Positions 47,401 to 58,096 of a stretch of DNA of 64,000 nt are shown piece by piece. The notes under the pieces are model-generated. The model saw nothing but the letters and a program-made list of their open reading frames with translations. It did no database searches and had not been told where the DNA came from. The position numbers were made by a program, and so were the translations under genes. Positions within the stretch are counted from its first letter, which is position 1. Each line of letters opens with the position of its first letter. The DNA is from Streptococcus mitis B6 (GTDB lineage Bacteria > Bacillota > Bacilli > Lactobacillales > Streptococcaceae). The stretch spans positions 992,001 to 1,056,000 of the forward strand of contig NC_013853.1 of assembly GCF_000027165.1 (NCBI RefSeq). The letters are read 5' to 3'.

Positions 47401-49536
47401 CCCTTTATCTACTCCTAAAAATTTTGAGAAATGTTTGAATTCTTCAGAACTAGATGTAGCCCAACCATGATTAAGATTATTCGCTTTTATATTTGTATTC
47501 TCTCTATCAAAGGTTTGGGGATCAGTACCATATGTATCAGCACTTAGAGTTGCTGCTATATCTGACCCTTGAATACCAACTTCCTTGCTACCGTTTCTAG
47601 CGGCAGTATATGTGTATTTATCTGTTTCAACTTCCAGCTGATCATCGTTAACATGATAGGTAATTTTCTTAGCACCTGGTATAAGAGTAGTGAGTAATCT
47701 ATATGCTCTGTCATCAGCTTTAGCTTGAGAACTACCTGAACTTAGCCAAGTTGGGGTATTAGGAGTATCTTTATCAGCATTTTTCAATAAATTATTCAAA
47801 TCATTCGATAGCTTTGTAGGTGACTGTTGTGTACTTGTGAAAGTTTTCTTCCACTCTGAATCTCTTTCCTTTGATTTTCCTATACTTAAGAAGTCTTCAG
47901 TAACATTCATCACAATATCGCCTTGTTTTTTAGCTTCTTCCGTAGCTTCTTCTACAATTTGATCGTATACTTTTCGTTGCTCTGGTGTATAATCTTTTTC
48001 TCTTGTTCTTCCTAATAATGAAGTAGCTTTTACTTTCTCATTTTTAATTTTATTAAAACGGTAATTAAACTCATCTTTTAAAAATTTCAAAATGTTTGCA
48101 TGTGCCGCTTCAACATTCAAACCTTTCTTATACAACTCTTCATTCTGAACGATTTCAGCTACACGAGAAATAGTTTCATCATAAACTTTTGTTTCTTCGC
48201 CCTTACTATTTTGAGCTTTAATGACTACTCGATAACTTCCTTTAGAACCGTTAATATCTGTGATGTACCCTGTCACAAAATCAACACGAACACGACTTCC
48301 GTATTTAGTAGAAAAGGCTGTGAATTTCTTCTCTATCCCATTGTAGCCAACGACACCTGGAGAATATTTATTAAATTTATCCTTTTCTAAAAACGGAAGC
48401 TTATTATAATTAGCGCCAGCCGCCTCTGCACGTTCATTCTGAGCACGTGGATCATATGTAGAATGATCCGCTACAGTATCATTACGATTGGCACGTGTAC
48501 GCCCTTTAACAAGCATCAACATATAATCAAAACGACGATCTAAGGCTTGCTCATGCACATAGATGTTATCTAAGGCATCTGCCCCAAGCATACCACCTTG
48601 TTCAATTATCGGAATCCCATTCTCAGTTTGTCCAACTTTATGCCAACCTGTGAAGTAACCTTGTGCGTTCTTTCTACCGATAGCGAACTTACCTTTGTTT
48701 CCATCTTCATCAATGGCATGCCAACCACCAAAGTCATGAAGTTCTCTAATTTCACCCGGTTGAAGAGGTACACCCTCTGGATTCTCAGGAGTCTTATCAA
48801 AACGAAGTTCGTTTCCCAGAGTATCCATGTTCCTCAAGTATGAACGCTCGTTATTTTGGAAGTCATCCGGCATATTTTGGATAATCTTCCACATTTCTTC
48901 AACTGTTGCAGTATGATCAGGATCATCGAAACTCAAGTGAGCATTTGGATCATGTGCTCCAGGCTCTTCTCCTTTTGGTATATTTACCCCTGGTTGATCT
49001 GGTTGTACTGTAGCCCCCTTACGTCCGGTTAAAGCAGAATTTAATGCTTCGTTATTTCCAGTTGAAGACCCGTCAGGTGTCTCAGTTCCAGTAGAAGTAT
49101 TAGAAGTTCCGCCAGCAGGAGCATCTCCTACTTCTCTTCTTACACGGCGACCTCTAGTATTAGCAGACGTAGACGCTTCTGTCGGCTGCGCTACATTATT
49201 GATTTCTTTATTTTCTACTGGTTTCGTATTATTAGTTGCTAAAGTTTCTTTATTTTCTTTCTCTTTAGGTGTTGTTGACTCTGTTGATTTTCCAGAAGCA
49301 TCTGGATTTTGAGCAGGCTCCGCCCCATAGCTAGACGAAGTCAGACTGTTAGGTTGGCTTGTCTCCGGTTCTGGAGACGGACTAGAGTGACTTGCCCCTC
49401 CATCAGTAGTAGTATTCGTTTCAGCGTGTACCACACCTGCCCCCATGGCAAGGTATAAAGCACCTATGACGACACTAGCTGCACCGACACTTACTTTTCG
49501 AATACTATATTTTAGTTGTTTATCAAATTTACCCAT
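44428..49536 (-). CDS. YSIRK/LPXTG cell-wall-anchored adhesin with mucin-binding-type repeats
   Basis: 1702 residues from the ATG at 49536 (GGAG ribosome site; an ATG 12 bp upstream has none). Signal peptide with YSIRKVSVGAASVVIG and cleavage near AGVVHA. A low-complexity Ser/Thr/Pro stretch (to about 195) leads to a large unique domain (about 200-830, starting HLSFDDPDHTATVEEMW). Then a MucBP-like domain (GDVTVRYVDTNGNNL), two Muc_B2-like repeats (each KEVTRTI-YV to VVYKKLGSW) and Pro-rich spacers (PNHPTDPTKPGDP). Sortase signal LPNTG 20 residues before a short hydrophobic/basic end. No HExxH protease motif was seen in the parts read. Likely binds host glycoprotein; the ligand is unknown. 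Confidence 0.88.
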   Translation of the reverse strand: MGKFDKQLKYSIRKVSVGAASVVIGALYLAMGAGVVHAETNTTTDGGASHSSPSPEPETSQPNSLTSSSYGAEPAQNPDASGKSTESTTPKEKENKETLATNNTKPVENKEINNVAQPTEASTSANTRGRRVRREVGDAPAGGTSNTSTGTETPDGSSTGNNEALNSALTGRKGATVQPDQPGVNIPKGEEPGAHDPNAHLSFDDPDHTATVEEMWKIIQNMPDDFQNNERSYLRNMDTLGNELRFDKTPENPEGVPLQPGEIRELHDFGGWHAIDEDGNKGKFAIGRKNAQGYFTGWHKVGQTENGIPIIEQGGMLGADALDNIYVHEQALDRRFDYMLMLVKGRTRANRNDTVADHSTYDPRAQNERAEAAGANYNKLPFLEKDKFNKYSPGVVGYNGIEKKFTAFSTKYGSRVRVDFVTGYITDINGSKGSYRVVIKAQNSKGEETKVYDETISRVAEIVQNEELYKKGLNVEAAHANILKFLKDEFNYRFNKIKNEKVKATSLLGRTREKDYTPEQRKVYDQIVEEATEEAKKQGDIVMNVTEDFLSIGKSKERDSEWKKTFTSTQQSPTKLSNDLNNLLKNADKDTPNTPTWLSSGSSQAKADDRAYRLLTTLIPGAKKITYHVNDDQLEVETDKYTYTAARNGSKEVGIQGSDIAATLSADTYGTDPQTFDRENTNIKANNLNHGWATSSSEEFKHFSKFLGVDKGIVRTNVISDEELSAKIKEAVGPGYSKLGKAGYFATADIPLGTDIVSYTVQVIPSDNERVGVNPQSSRIQYNMPILADFSVIQDTVEPSKELAKRILTKLKEQGKITEDQEKKIKEEIDKSKKTSEVRSAMSGDVTVRYVDTNGNNLPITDADAKKAGEKTDNGYLVRKDVLIGTDYDVHSKKVLSFNATNGKYYALRSVGGGLETSSDTLNGSITKKNTVITFVYEERTVPPTGKGVVHFKKQVSETATEALTGYGDITLSGNVGDTFSSTDVNTRITALKKAGYEIVGDTFTSGDKTVDTIEDTEGQIPSQEYTITVKEKVVTVTEPPTPNTPVDPNVPEGPKWPATGLAKSDLEKEVTRTITYVKKETADEPEIADAKPTVTQTAHFKRSATYNAVTGTITYGNWESADKELAKVDTPTLTGYVADKASVEKVETNADSTGLDQKVVYTKLGSWVPKVPGVETPTPLPYPNHPTDPTKPGDPTDPNTPNVPVIPYVPGYTPKIGETPLEPVDPNNPENGYKVPPIPNTPGEDTPIEYSKDPQKAVVKVFNTTTGTEVELPEEKVELSGKTGEPIPADSVTAKIADLEKRGYIVENKDLLNNQKFDKEKDPTDGDPTQVFRLKVHEKVVTVTEPKNPNDPVDPDKPEGPKWPETGLAKSDLEKEVTRTINYVDEAGNKVSEPSTDKVTFTREAKINVVTGEITYGEWKAVGGDSTFDKVSSPIVKGYILKDPTQKEVAERKEITPTVANQTIEVVYKKLGSWIPKVPGVETPTPLPYPNHPTDPTKPGDPMYPNTPNVPVIPYVPGYTPKIGETLLQPKVPNDPTQGYIPPVPTEPGKDTPIEYVKVPNTPSPEEPVKPTPESNHITIWVDENGKPLKPEKPGTHEPGNIPGYRFITTTTKDGVTIHKFEKITPVEPNNPVPQKPTTPIPTPQDPTIPTPESQIPTPNTPEANTPTSETSRREELPNTGSEANANLAALGLLARKKKED
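44955..45117 (-). repeat. Adhesin internal repeat, copy 2
   Basis: Nearly identical to 45876-46038 at an exact offset of 921 bp (307 codons). Encodes the VPGVETPTPLPYPNHP...GYTPKIGET spacer. One unit has a TDP-to-MYP change. Confidence 0.85.
45876..46038 (-). repeat. Adhesin internal repeat, copy 1
   Basis: Partner of 44955-45117. The surrounding Muc_B2-like domains are less alike, so the spacer is kept uniform by recombination or is recently copied. Confidence 0.85.
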
Positions 49537-49548
49537 TTTAGACTCCAT

Positions 49549-49840
49549 TTATAAAATAGCAGACATATTTATACATATCTGCATAAAATAATCTGATTTT
49601 ATTATACATCAAGTTAATCTATTTAACAAGTAAAAAAGAATATTGTAAAAATAATTTTATTAAATTGGAAACTATGAAAAAACATTGAAAATTCAATGTA
49701 TTTCCCTATTTTTTAAAAAAATTAATAAAGGATTGATATAAACAAAAACAACATAAATAGATGTTAACATTTGTTTTAAATATATATATTTATTAGTTTC
49801 ATGTGAAATAGAAATTGTATTTTAAAAGTAAAAAAGTATA
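49549..49840. promoter_or_regulatory. Adhesin upstream region and promoter
   Basis: Very AT-rich. Minus-strand promoter TTGTTA (49629-49624), 17-bp spacer, TATAAT (49606-49601). An imperfect hairpin GCAGACATAT...ACATATCTGC (49559-49582) lies in the leader just before the ribosome site. No gene is seen in the rest. Confidence 0.6.
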
Positions 49841-49846
49841 AGAAAT

Positions 49847-49876
49847 AATCCTACCCTGGTTATCCAAGGTAGGATT
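49847..49876 (-). terminator. Terminator of the conserved unknown gene upstream of the adhesin
   Basis: AATCCTACCCTGG (49847-49859) and CCAAGGTAGGATT (49864-49876), a 13-bp stem directly after the stop. Confidence 0.75.
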
Positions 49877-49879
49877 TGT

Positions 49880-51058
49880 TCATATAAGTAGTCGTTCTAA
49901 AAATGGTTTGAGGCAGTTGAGGAGAATTCCTTCTATCCAGCTTTCCTGTGCTGAGGAGAGATGATCTGTCTGGAGACTTTCTTTTAGAAAATCTCGAACT
50001 TGTTCTGGTGCGATTTCAAACTCAAAGGCTTTCATTTTATAGAAAAAGTCGAGCAGATGGTCTGACAGATATTCAGTTGAAAAGGGCACTTCTCCACTTT
50101 TTCGATATTCTAATAAGAGTCGAGCAAAGCGGGATTTTTCGTCAGGAAGCTCACGAAAATAGGAATTGAGGAGCCAGGTCTGCTTCTGCTTTCTTTCAAT
50201 TGGATCCTGACTAGCAATTCGTTGGTCTTTTTCCAGCTCTTTTTGGTATTGTTTGGCCTTGACAGCCCGTTCTGTTCGATTTTTACCAAAAAGAATTTTT
50301 TCCCACTTGCGTTCTTCTTGAGTCAAGGTCTCCGTAAAGCCAAAGTAATCTTGATAGACCCGCTCTGCTGGTCCCATGGCTAGAACCAGATTGTCTGCAT
50401 ATTGTTTGGCGATTTTATCCCTCTTCTTGCGCTCTTTCTCTGCCTGGATACGGAGTTCTTGTTCGTAGTCAATTTTCTCCTTACCTAGCTTGACAAGGTA
50501 GAGTTGGTCATCTGATTTTCCAAGTAAAAAGGGTTTGATACATTTTTCAAGAACTTCCTCCATCCGAGCTTTCTTCTTGGGTTCTGCCTTGGTCCAACTT
50601 CCTCCTTGAAAGACTTCTAGGAAGAGCTGATAGTCTTTCTCAGGTGAGAACTGATTGCCACGATTAGACTTGAAAACACCTTTTTCCCAGAGCCATTTTA
50701 GAAGTCGCTCGTCAAAGTCACTTTTATTGACCTTGATTTTTTCCTTTTTCTTAGCTTTTCTGGTCAGATTTTCGACCTTTCTGAGTAATTTTTCTTCCTC
50801 TTCTAGTTGCTGGTCAAGGGTCAATCGATGAAAGTGTCTGACGCAGTCGCTGCCTATAGGAAATAGTCGTTGACCTGTCACTCCGTTAAAGAGTTCGTAG
50901 GCGTATTTGATAGCATTTCCACAGACACAATTGCTACGGCCGATATCGTTAAAAATCAAGGAAACTTCATTCCATTCCTTGGTAGCTTGTTCCCAAGTAT
51001 CAGCTTTTGAAGCCTGTAACACCGCATCATGCAGGGATTTTCTAACTGGAAGTGTCAT
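49880..51058 (-). CDS. Conserved hypothetical protein next to rexA
   Basis: 392 residues, mostly charged and helical. An N-terminal segment has a possible metal-binding set (NCVCGNAIKYAYELFN then GSDCVRHFHR, residues 42-74). The rest is rich in Lys/Glu with coiled-coil character (residues 85-110 and 185-290). No signal peptide or membrane helix. It follows rexA by 17 bp on the same strand, so it may be co-transcribed with the recombination nuclease; a nucleic-acid role is a guess. I do not recognise a named family. Confidence 0.75.
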   Translation of the reverse strand: MTLPVRKSLHDAVLQASKADTWEQATKEWNEVSLIFNDIGRSNCVCGNAIKYAYELFNGVTGQRLFPIGSDCVRHFHRLTLDQQLEEEEKLLRKVENLTRKAKKKEKIKVNKSDFDERLLKWLWEKGVFKSNRGNQFSPEKDYQLFLEVFQGGSWTKAEPKKKARMEEVLEKCIKPFLLGKSDDQLYLVKLGKEKIDYEQELRIQAEKERKKRDKIAKQYADNLVLAMGPAERVYQDYFGFTETLTQEERKWEKILFGKNRTERAVKAKQYQKELEKDQRIASQDPIERKQKQTWLLNSYFRELPDEKSRFARLLLEYRKSGEVPFSTEYLSDHLLDFFYKMKAFEFEIAPEQVRDFLKESLQTDHLSSAQESWIEGILLNCLKPFLERLLI

Positions 51059-51075
51059 GAGGTCCCCTTTCTAGA

Positions 51076-54000
51076 TTATACTTTTACAACTTGAACCTCG
51101 TCTTTACCGAGTAAAATCAAGTATTTTTCAATATTTTCAATCGAATAGGATCGAGATAAAGCTTCTCCGTATAGGGCTAACTGACCATGATAGCGAGCAA
51201 TGAGTTGACTTGGCTCATCATAGCGGTCTGTCTTATAGTCGAACAGAATGATTTTATCTTCGTAAAGTAGATAGCCATCAAGGATACCACGGACAACAAA
51301 GTCTTCCTGACTCTTTTGGTCTCGTTTGAGCATAGAGAAAGGTTGTTCGCGATAAAGATGGTTGGTATTAGCAAGAATTTCCTGACCGAGTGCTGTGTTA
51401 AAGAATGCAAGAATTTTCGAAAGATTGATCTTGTCCCTAACAGCTGGGCTGGTTTGAACCTGTTGGAGAGTTTCTGTTAGGCTAGCAAGCGTTGGTCTCT
51501 GAGTGAGGTCCATTCTCTGCATCAGTTCGTGGGTAGCACTACCAATTTCAGCTCCAGTTACCTTTTCTTTGGTTGAAAAATCTGGTAAATCAAAGCTAAT
51601 TTTCTTGTCTACTGACTGTCCTTGACCAGCAATCTCAACACCTTCCATATCCATAACGGGTTCGTAGAATTTCTTGATTTGACTTGGAGTTTGAACACTT
51701 GGCAATTCAATAGCTGCGCGGTGAAGAGTATTATAGACTTCCACTTCTTTCAGCATTTCCAGAGTTTCTTTAATGGTTTCTGACTGACGATTGTCTGCTT
51801 GGGAGCTATCTTGGAGAGGACTTTTGTTTTCCAACTGACCGATAGCTTCTCTAGTCAGCTGATCTTCACCAACAAAACGATAGCTAAAGTTGAGATGATC
51901 CTTGGCAAATACTTTACTGATAGCCCAAATCCAATCTTGGAAATTCTTGGCTTGAAGTCTAGTGTTGCTGTTTAGTTTTCCATTTTTAGCTGCTGGGTAT
52001 TCCTTGGCTTCCAACTTTTCACGAGAACCTTTACCGACAAGATAGAGCTTTTTCTCAGCCCGCGTCATAGCAACATAAAGCAGACGCATTTGCTCTGAAT
52101 AGCTTGCCAGCTGTAATTCTTCTTCGTTCTGCCTATGGGTCAGGCTAGGAATGGAGAGTTTTATGGTTTTAGGATAGTGATCTTCCACTGCTCCTGTCTC
52201 CATTTTGGCAATATATTTGACACCAAGACCATTCTGACGACTGAGAATGACTTCTGACATAGAGTCTTGCTTGTTGAAATCTTGATCCATATTGAGAATA
52301 AAGACGTAAGGAAACTCTAGCCCTTTACTCTTGTGGATAGTCATGAGCTCTACTGCATCTTTTGGCGGTGCGACGGCCACGCTTGCAAGATCGTGCTGGA
52401 CTTCTAAGACTTGGTTAATCATACCAATAAAACGTGACAAGCCTTTGAAGTTGCTCTTTTCAAATTGATCAGCACGCAGTGCTAGGGCATAGAGATTGGC
52501 CTGTCTAGCAGGTCCATTTGGCAAAGACCCAACATAATCGTAGTAAAAACGATCATTGTAAATCCTCCAAATCAAGTCATAGAGGGAGTGCGTTTTGGCA
52601 TACAGACGCCAAGAATCCAAGATATTCATGAATTGATTTAGTTTTTCAGCTAGAGCTGTGTGAATCAAGTTTCTATGGCTGCTTACCTGTTTTTGAGCAT
52701 TGACCAGTTTCTCATAGAGATTTTCTTGGATTTTATCCTCTGCTTTTTGAAGAGCTAAACGTGCTAACTCGTCCTCGTCAAAACCAAACATTGGAGACTT
52801 CATAAGGGCAACCAAGGCGTAGTCTTGCAGGGGATTGTGAATGACACGAAGGGTGTCCAGCATGACTTGTACTTCTAAGGATTGGAGATAATTGTTTTGC
52901 TCGCCGTCAGTTTTGACAGGAATCCCGTACTCAGACAGGGCGAGAAGAATCTGGTCGTTACGACTGCGACTGGAGGTCAGAAGGGCGATTTCTTTAAAGG
53001 AAACACCTTGTTCCTTATAGAGTTTAAGGATTTCCTTGATAACTAAGCGCATTTCACCTGTTAGTTTCGTTTCTGTTTGACTCTCTTCTTCCTCACTTGT
53101 GTCGTCCTTGTCGTAGAGGAGAAATTCTGCCTTATTGTCTGGATTGGGAGTCAGTTTGGTATTGGCAAAAACAAGCTGGTGCATGTTATCATAGTTGATT
53201 TCGCCGACCTCTTGGTCCATGAGGCGTTCAAAGACATCATTGGTTGCTGACAGCACTTCTGAACTACTACGGAAATTTTCCTTGAGGAGAATGAGTTTGC
53301 CTTCTTGGGGATTTTGCGCATAGCGTTGGAATTTCTCATTGAAAATCTGCGGGTCTGCTTGACGAAATCGGTAGATGGACTGCTTGATATCTCCCACCAT
53401 AAAGCGATTGTGGCCATTAGATAGCAATTCCAGCATCCGTTCTTGAATATGGTTGGTATCCTGATACTCGTCTACCATGACTTCATGGAAACGTTCCTGA
53501 TAAGCCTCACGGACTTGCGGGAAATTCTCTAAAATCTCAATGGTGTAATGGCTGATATCAGCGAATTCAAAGGCATTTTCCTGACGTTTACGCTGACGAT
53601 AAGCTTCTACAAAATCACTCATGAAGGCTTGGAAGGTTTTAGCTAATTCCCATGTGTCTCCATGATAACGTTCTTGATAGTCGAGAATGGTTATCTGGTC
53701 TGACAGTTGTCCAAGTTTAGCAAACTGGGTCTTTCTCTCTTCGTTGTAGGCATCGGCCAGTGGCTTCAAATCAGCCTTACGACTGGCATTAGTCAGAGCC
53801 CGACCGTTTTTCTCTTTCGAAATGGCGACAACACGCGCAAGCACTGCCTGATAAGCCTGACTATCGGACTCCTGATTTAAGGAGCCAATTTCATCCAGAA
53901 TCAACTGAACATTTTCTAAATAAGCTGCCTTGGGAAACTCCTTGGCATCATTATCCAGATGATAACGGAAAAAGTTTTCCAAATCCCAAAGGGCTTGCTG

Positions 54001-54726
54001 GATTTGCTCAGTTAGTTTTTCTTTTTCATTCGTAAAATCAGCCTCTTCAAAACCTTTGAGGAAAGATTCACTCAGCCACTTTTGAGGATTACTGGTGGAT
54101 TGGAGGAAGTCATAGATTTTGTAAACTTGCTGGCGCAGACCACGTTCATCCTTGCCTCGCCCAGCAAAGTTTTTCAGCAAATGACTAAAGGTCTCTTTCT
54201 GTTTGCTTTGGTAATGGGCTTCAAATACCTCATGAAAGACTTCGTTTTTTAGAAGGAGTTGCTCGCTTTGATTTTGTAAAATACGGAAATTAGGCGCAAT
54301 ATCAATCAGATAGCCATGTTTGCCAAGGAATTTTTGTGTGAAGGAATCCATGGTTCCGATGGCTGCGTTAGGTAGGTCTGCCAACTGACGACCCAAGTGT
54401 TGTTTGAGGTCAACGTCATCGCTTTCTTGGATTTGTTGGCTGATTTTTTTCTCCAAACGTTCCTTAAGCTCTGTGGCAGCCTTAACTGTAAAGGTTGAGA
54501 TAAAGAGTTGAGAAATTTCCACACCACGCGCTAACTGGTCCAGAATACGCTCGGCCATGACAAAAGTCTTCCCAGAACCAGCCGACGCTGAAACGAGGAT
54601 ATTTTGACCAGAAGTGTAGATGGCTTCAATTTGCTCGGCAGTTTTCTTCTGTTCCTTGCTCGAGTGCGCCTCTGCATCTTGCAGTTTTTGAATTTCCTCA
54701 TCAGTTAAAAAGGGAATGGGCTTCAT
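51076..54726 (-). CDS. rexA: ATP-dependent exonuclease RexA (AddA)
   Basis: 1216 residues. UvrD-like helicase: Walker [21 protein letters not shown] near residue 40, [15 protein letters not shown] (Walker B), [18 protein letters not shown] and [15 protein letters not shown] (motifs V, VI). C-terminal RecB-type nuclease domain with [13 protein letters not shown] near residue 1160. With RexB it processes double-strand ends for RecA loading. Overlaps rexB by 4 bp. Confidence 0.96.
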   Translation of the reverse strand: MKPIPFLTDEEIQKLQDAEAHSSKEQKKTAEQIEAIYTSGQNILVSASAGSGKTFVMAERILDQLARGVEISQLFISTFTVKAATELKERLEKKISQQIQESDDVDLKQHLGRQLADLPNAAIGTMDSFTQKFLGKHGYLIDIAPNFRILQNQSEQLLLKNEVFHEVFEAHYQSKQKETFSHLLKNFAGRGKDERGLRQQVYKIYDFLQSTSNPQKWLSESFLKGFEEADFTNEKEKLTEQIQQALWDLENFFRYHLDNDAKEFPKAAYLENVQLILDEIGSLNQESDSQAYQAVLARVVAISKEKNGRALTNASRKADLKPLADAYNEERKTQFAKLGQLSDQITILDYQERYHGDTWELAKTFQAFMSDFVEAYRQRKRQENAFEFADISHYTIEILENFPQVREAYQERFHEVMVDEYQDTNHIQERMLELLSNGHNRFMVGDIKQSIYRFRQADPQIFNEKFQRYAQNPQEGKLILLKENFRSSSEVLSATNDVFERLMDQEVGEINYDNMHQLVFANTKLTPNPDNKAEFLLYDKDDTSEEEESQTETKLTGEMRLVIKEILKLYKEQGVSFKEIALLTSSRSRNDQILLALSEYGIPVKTDGEQNNYLQSLEVQVMLDTLRVIHNPLQDYALVALMKSPMFGFDEDELARLALQKAEDKIQENLYEKLVNAQKQVSSHRNLIHTALAEKLNQFMNILDSWRLYAKTHSLYDLIWRIYNDRFYYDYVGSLPNGPARQANLYALALRADQFEKSNFKGLSRFIGMINQVLEVQHDLASVAVAPPKDAVELMTIHKSKGLEFPYVFILNMDQDFNKQDSMSEVILSRQNGLGVKYIAKMETGAVEDHYPKTIKLSIPSLTHRQNEEELQLASYSEQMRLLYVAMTRAEKKLYLVGKGSREKLEAKEYPAAKNGKLNSNTRLQAKNFQDWIWAISKVFAKDHLNFSYRFVGEDQLTREAIGQLENKSPLQDSSQADNRQSETIKETLEMLKEVEVYNTLHRAAIELPSVQTPSQIKKFYEPVMDMEGVEIAGQGQSVDKKISFDLPDFSTKEKVTGAEIGSATHELMQRMDLTQRPTLASLTETLQQVQTSPAVRDKINLSKILAFFNTALGQEILANTNHLYREQPFSMLKRDQKSQEDFVVRGILDGYLLYEDKIILFDYKTDRYDEPSQLIARYHGQLALYGEALSRSYSIENIEKYLILLGKDEVQVVKV

Positions 54727-57700
54727 CGATTCAACTCCTCTCTTATTTTTTCAAACCAAGCTTGCTTGAGTTTTTCTCCGACCAGACGCTTGCTGTCAGC
54801 TAAGTCCAATTTTTCTAGGAAACGGGCTTGGTCCAAGTGGTAATTGGCTTCAAATCCAGTAATGGCTTGGTGTTGCTGAACATACGGTGCAATACTTCTG
54901 CCATTTTCAGTATAAGGATTAATGGCGAACTGGCCTTCTAAAATCTTCTCAGCCGCTTTCTTGTAAAGATGGGCATTGTAGTCCAGTAGGAGCTGGAATT
55001 CCTCATCCGTCAGCTGATTGGCCTTGTTTTTATTGTAAAATTCGCCCAAATGACTGCTTTCTTTTTCTAAAAAGAGGCCTTGGTATTTCATTGACTTGCT
55101 AGCTTCTACTATTGCACCTGCCAGACTTTTAACGACCATCAGAGATTGGACAGGCTCAGCCATTTCCAAGTACATGGCACCAAAAAAGTTCTGCTCCCCT
55201 TCCTTTTTAAGGGCAGCTAAATAGGTTGGCAGTTGGGAATTAAGCCCATTAAAGAAATGAGGAAACTGGAACTGAGTCATACTGGATTTGTAGTCTACCA
55301 CTCCTATCGCCCCATCAGCTTTCAAACGATCAATCCGGTCCACCTTACCTCGTACAAAGACACTGCGACCATTGTCCAATTGAATAAAGGATTGCTCTTT
55401 CCCACCGAAATTTGCCTCTTCTTTGATGGTTTCGATGGCTGGATTATGGCGGAGAATGTGACCAGTCGTGCGAGCTACATCGAGCAGAACTTCCTTGGTA
55501 AACTGGGCTTCCAAACTTTCTTGATAAATGGCTTCAAATTCCCGTTCTTGACTGGTTTCTTGGATAGCCTGTTCCAAACGTTGATCAAAAGAATCTTCGT
55601 CAGGTAACTGCAAGGCCCGCTCAAAGATACGGTGTAAGAAATTCCCATGACTACGAGCATCTGGATGTAGGCGCAATTCCTCCTGCAAGCCTAACACGTA
55701 GCGGAGGAAATAACTGTATTGGTTCCGGTAAAACTCCGTCAAACCAGATGTAGACAGGTAAAATTCCTGTTCAGCAGGATAGAGAGCTTGTAAGGTATCC
55801 TTAGCCAACTGCTTACTGCTTGGACTGGTTGGGAGGGCAGGATTTTCCAAACCTTGCTGGTCTAGTTTTTTACCCATCACACGCGCCAGAACCTTGACAA
55901 AGGTCAAATCTTGCTCCCTATCACTCGGCTCGCCCTGCTGGTGATAGGCAACCAGACTGGACAAAAGACTGTGATATGAGCCCATATCTTCCTTAGACAG
56001 CCCTTTGTGATTCATCCTCTTCTCTTTCCGACTAAATCCAAAATGGACCAGCTCTTGAAGATAGGCAGATTCCTTACTTTCACTTTCATTAAAAAGGCTT
56101 GGAGCCGACAAGATTAACTCTTTACGAGCAGAATTAACCAAGGAAAGCATAGTATAGCGATTTTTCTTGAGGTTTTCACTGCTGGCAATCAGCAATTGTG
56201 CCCCTTCCTCTGTCGCTTGGTTTAAGCTTTGTCTTTCTTCATCTGTCAAAAGACTGGTGTTTTGCGCTATTTTTGGTAAATTGTCCTGAGTCAGCCCAAT
56301 GGCATAGACAAAGTCAGTAGTCAGAGGAGCAATCAAATCATAGCTCTGAACCAGAACTGTGTCTACTGTTGCTGGAATGGTGCGATATTGAGATAGGCTC
56401 ATTCCAGAATGAAGCAAGGCTAGGAAGTCCTCTAGATTAACTTGTGAACCAGCAAAAACGGTCGCAAATTGTTCTAAAACATGACAGAATGCCTTCCAAA
56501 CTTCAGTCTGTCTTTCCTGCTCTACAGCTTCCATAGTGGCTGTCAAATCTTGTAACTGCTTGGTCACTGAACTTTCTTTTAGAAAGCTATTCCATTTTTG
56601 TAGGAGATTTTCAGCCTTTTGTTTTCGACTGGCAAAGAGGGTTTCAAGAGGTGTTAAAATACGCAGACGAAGAGCATTTAAACGTTCCAGATTAAATTTT
56701 CCATGGTGGGATTTGGTAAAGGTTTGCTGAAAGGCTGGCAAGCCATTGATACCAAGATAGCGGATATATTGCTCAAAAGCATCAATATCAGTTTGACTAA
56801 GGTCGGTATATAGACCTGTTCTAAGAAGGTTTATCAAATCTTCCTGACGGAAACGATAACGTTTTAAAGCCAAAATAGACTCAACAAACTGTGTCAAGGG
56901 ATGATGCGCCATGGATTCGCTTCTACCTAGATAAAAAGGAATCTGATACTGGTCAAAAATCGTTTTTAGAGATAACTGATAAGAAGCTACATCCCCCAAG
57001 AGAATACGAAGATGCTTGTAACTCAGATTTGAGTTCTCGTGTAATTTCTGACGAATGCTACGGGCTACCAACTCTAACTCTTCCTTTTGTGTCAAGCAAG
57101 ACCAGATTTGTAAGTTTTCACGATCCTTCTCATCGACATCTAAAGCGAGTTCTGAAAAGTCATAAGAAGACTCCAACAAACGAGAGGCCTTGTCAAAACT
57201 ATCCATCTTCTCATGAGTTTGAGAATAGTCCTGAGCAGGCGTTTGGTATTTAGAGGCCAGATGATGGAGAAACTCCACACTGGCTTGATAGAGATTGCCT
57301 TCAGCGAATGGACTGGTATAAGCTTTCTTACTAGCATAAGCCCCAATAACAATCTCAACTCCCTTGCCATGAAGTAAGTCCACAATCCACTCTTCCTCAG
57401 CAGAAAAACGGGTAAATCCATCAATAACCAAGGCGATTTGAGTAAAATCACTACTAACTTTGTCATTCTCAATAGCCTCAATCAAATGGGACAACTGACT
57501 TCCTTGAGCCAACTGGCCTTGATTGAGATAGGCCGTTACTTTCTCAAAAATCAAGAGTAAGTCTGCTCGCTTGTCCTCATCCGTCAAACTCTCCAAGTCC
57601 AAAAAACTCATCTGAGCCTTGGTCATCTCGTGGTAAAGTTCAATCAACTGCTGGATAAATTGAGGATCCTGCTTGATAGCTCCATAAACACGTAAATCCT

Positions 57701-57998
57701 TAGGATCAAGTTCGGCAAGGCATTTATAAAAAGCCATCCCAAGCCCAATGTCATCTAGACTGGTTTTAGCAGGCAAATCATTCAAGACCAGATAACGAGC
57801 CATTTGAGCAAAGCGCGTGACGGTAATCGCAAAAGAAGCCTGCTGGGACAAGCATTGCAGCACGGCGCGTTCTTTTTCAAAAGAAAGGGAGTTGGGAGCG
57901 ATATAGAAGATCCGCTTGCCAGCAGCAACTAGCTCCTCTGCCTCTCTAGTTAGAATTTCTGTCAAAGAAGTCCGAATATCAGTATAAAGTAATTTCAT
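54723..57998 (-). CDS. rexB: ATP-dependent exonuclease RexB (AddB)
   Basis: 1091 residues from the ATG at 57998 (GAGG ribosome site; an in-frame start 24 bp upstream is rejected). Helicase-like N-terminal half without a working Walker A, as in streptococcal RexB, and a C-terminal nuclease domain ([11 protein letters not shown]...GVVDYKSS near residue 885). Partner of RexA in a heterodimer. First gene of the minus-strand rexB-rexA unit. Confidence 0.95.
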   Translation of the reverse strand: MKLLYTDIRTSLTEILTREAEELVAAGKRIFYIAPNSLSFEKERAVLQCLSQQASFAITVTRFAQMARYLVLNDLPAKTSLDDIGLGMAFYKCLAELDPKDLRVYGAIKQDPQFIQQLIELYHEMTKAQMSFLDLESLTDEDKRADLLLIFEKVTAYLNQGQLAQGSQLSHLIEAIENDKVSSDFTQIALVIDGFTRFSAEEEWIVDLLHGKGVEIVIGAYASKKAYTSPFAEGNLYQASVEFLHHLASKYQTPAQDYSQTHEKMDSFDKASRLLESSYDFSELALDVDEKDRENLQIWSCLTQKEELELVARSIRQKLHENSNLSYKHLRILLGDVASYQLSLKTIFDQYQIPFYLGRSESMAHHPLTQFVESILALKRYRFRQEDLINLLRTGLYTDLSQTDIDAFEQYIRYLGINGLPAFQQTFTKSHHGKFNLERLNALRLRILTPLETLFASRKQKAENLLQKWNSFLKESSVTKQLQDLTATMEAVEQERQTEVWKAFCHVLEQFATVFAGSQVNLEDFLALLHSGMSLSQYRTIPATVDTVLVQSYDLIAPLTTDFVYAIGLTQDNLPKIAQNTSLLTDEERQSLNQATEEGAQLLIASSENLKKNRYTMLSLVNSARKELILSAPSLFNESESKESAYLQELVHFGFSRKEKRMNHKGLSKEDMGSYHSLLSSLVAYHQQGEPSDREQDLTFVKVLARVMGKKLDQQGLENPALPTSPSSKQLAKDTLQALYPAEQEFYLSTSGLTEFYRNQYSYFLRYVLGLQEELRLHPDARSHGNFLHRIFERALQLPDEDSFDQRLEQAIQETSQEREFEAIYQESLEAQFTKEVLLDVARTTGHILRHNPAIETIKEEANFGGKEQSFIQLDNGRSVFVRGKVDRIDRLKADGAIGVVDYKSSMTQFQFPHFFNGLNSQLPTYLAALKKEGEQNFFGAMYLEMAEPVQSLMVVKSLAGAIVEASKSMKYQGLFLEKESSHLGEFYNKNKANQLTDEEFQLLLDYNAHLYKKAAEKILEGQFAINPYTENGRSIAPYVQQHQAITGFEANYHLDQARFLEKLDLADSKRLVGEKLKQAWFEKIREELNR

Positions 57999-58030
57999 CT
58001 CTGCCTCGTTGGAATTTTTCATTACCTTTT

Positions 58031-58036
58031 ATTATA
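58031..58036 (-). promoter_or_regulatory. Extended -10 promoter of rexBA
   Basis: Minus-strand TGG-TATAAT about 33 bp before the rexB start codon. Confidence 0.55.
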
Positions 58037-58081
58037 CCATGATTAGCCCGAAGATTCCTCCTCCTTTTCTCCAAAATATGC

Positions 58082-58087
58082 TATAAT
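58082..58087 (+). promoter_or_regulatory. Orphaned promoter cut from the Cof gene by the insertion sequence
   Basis: Extended -10 TGC-TATAAT pointing rightwards into the insertion element. The sequence just after it (TAATAATACCAAA) is repeated at 59640-59652, directly before the HAD gene leader, showing that the two were once joined. Confidence 0.6.
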
Positions 58088-58096
58088 AATACCAAA

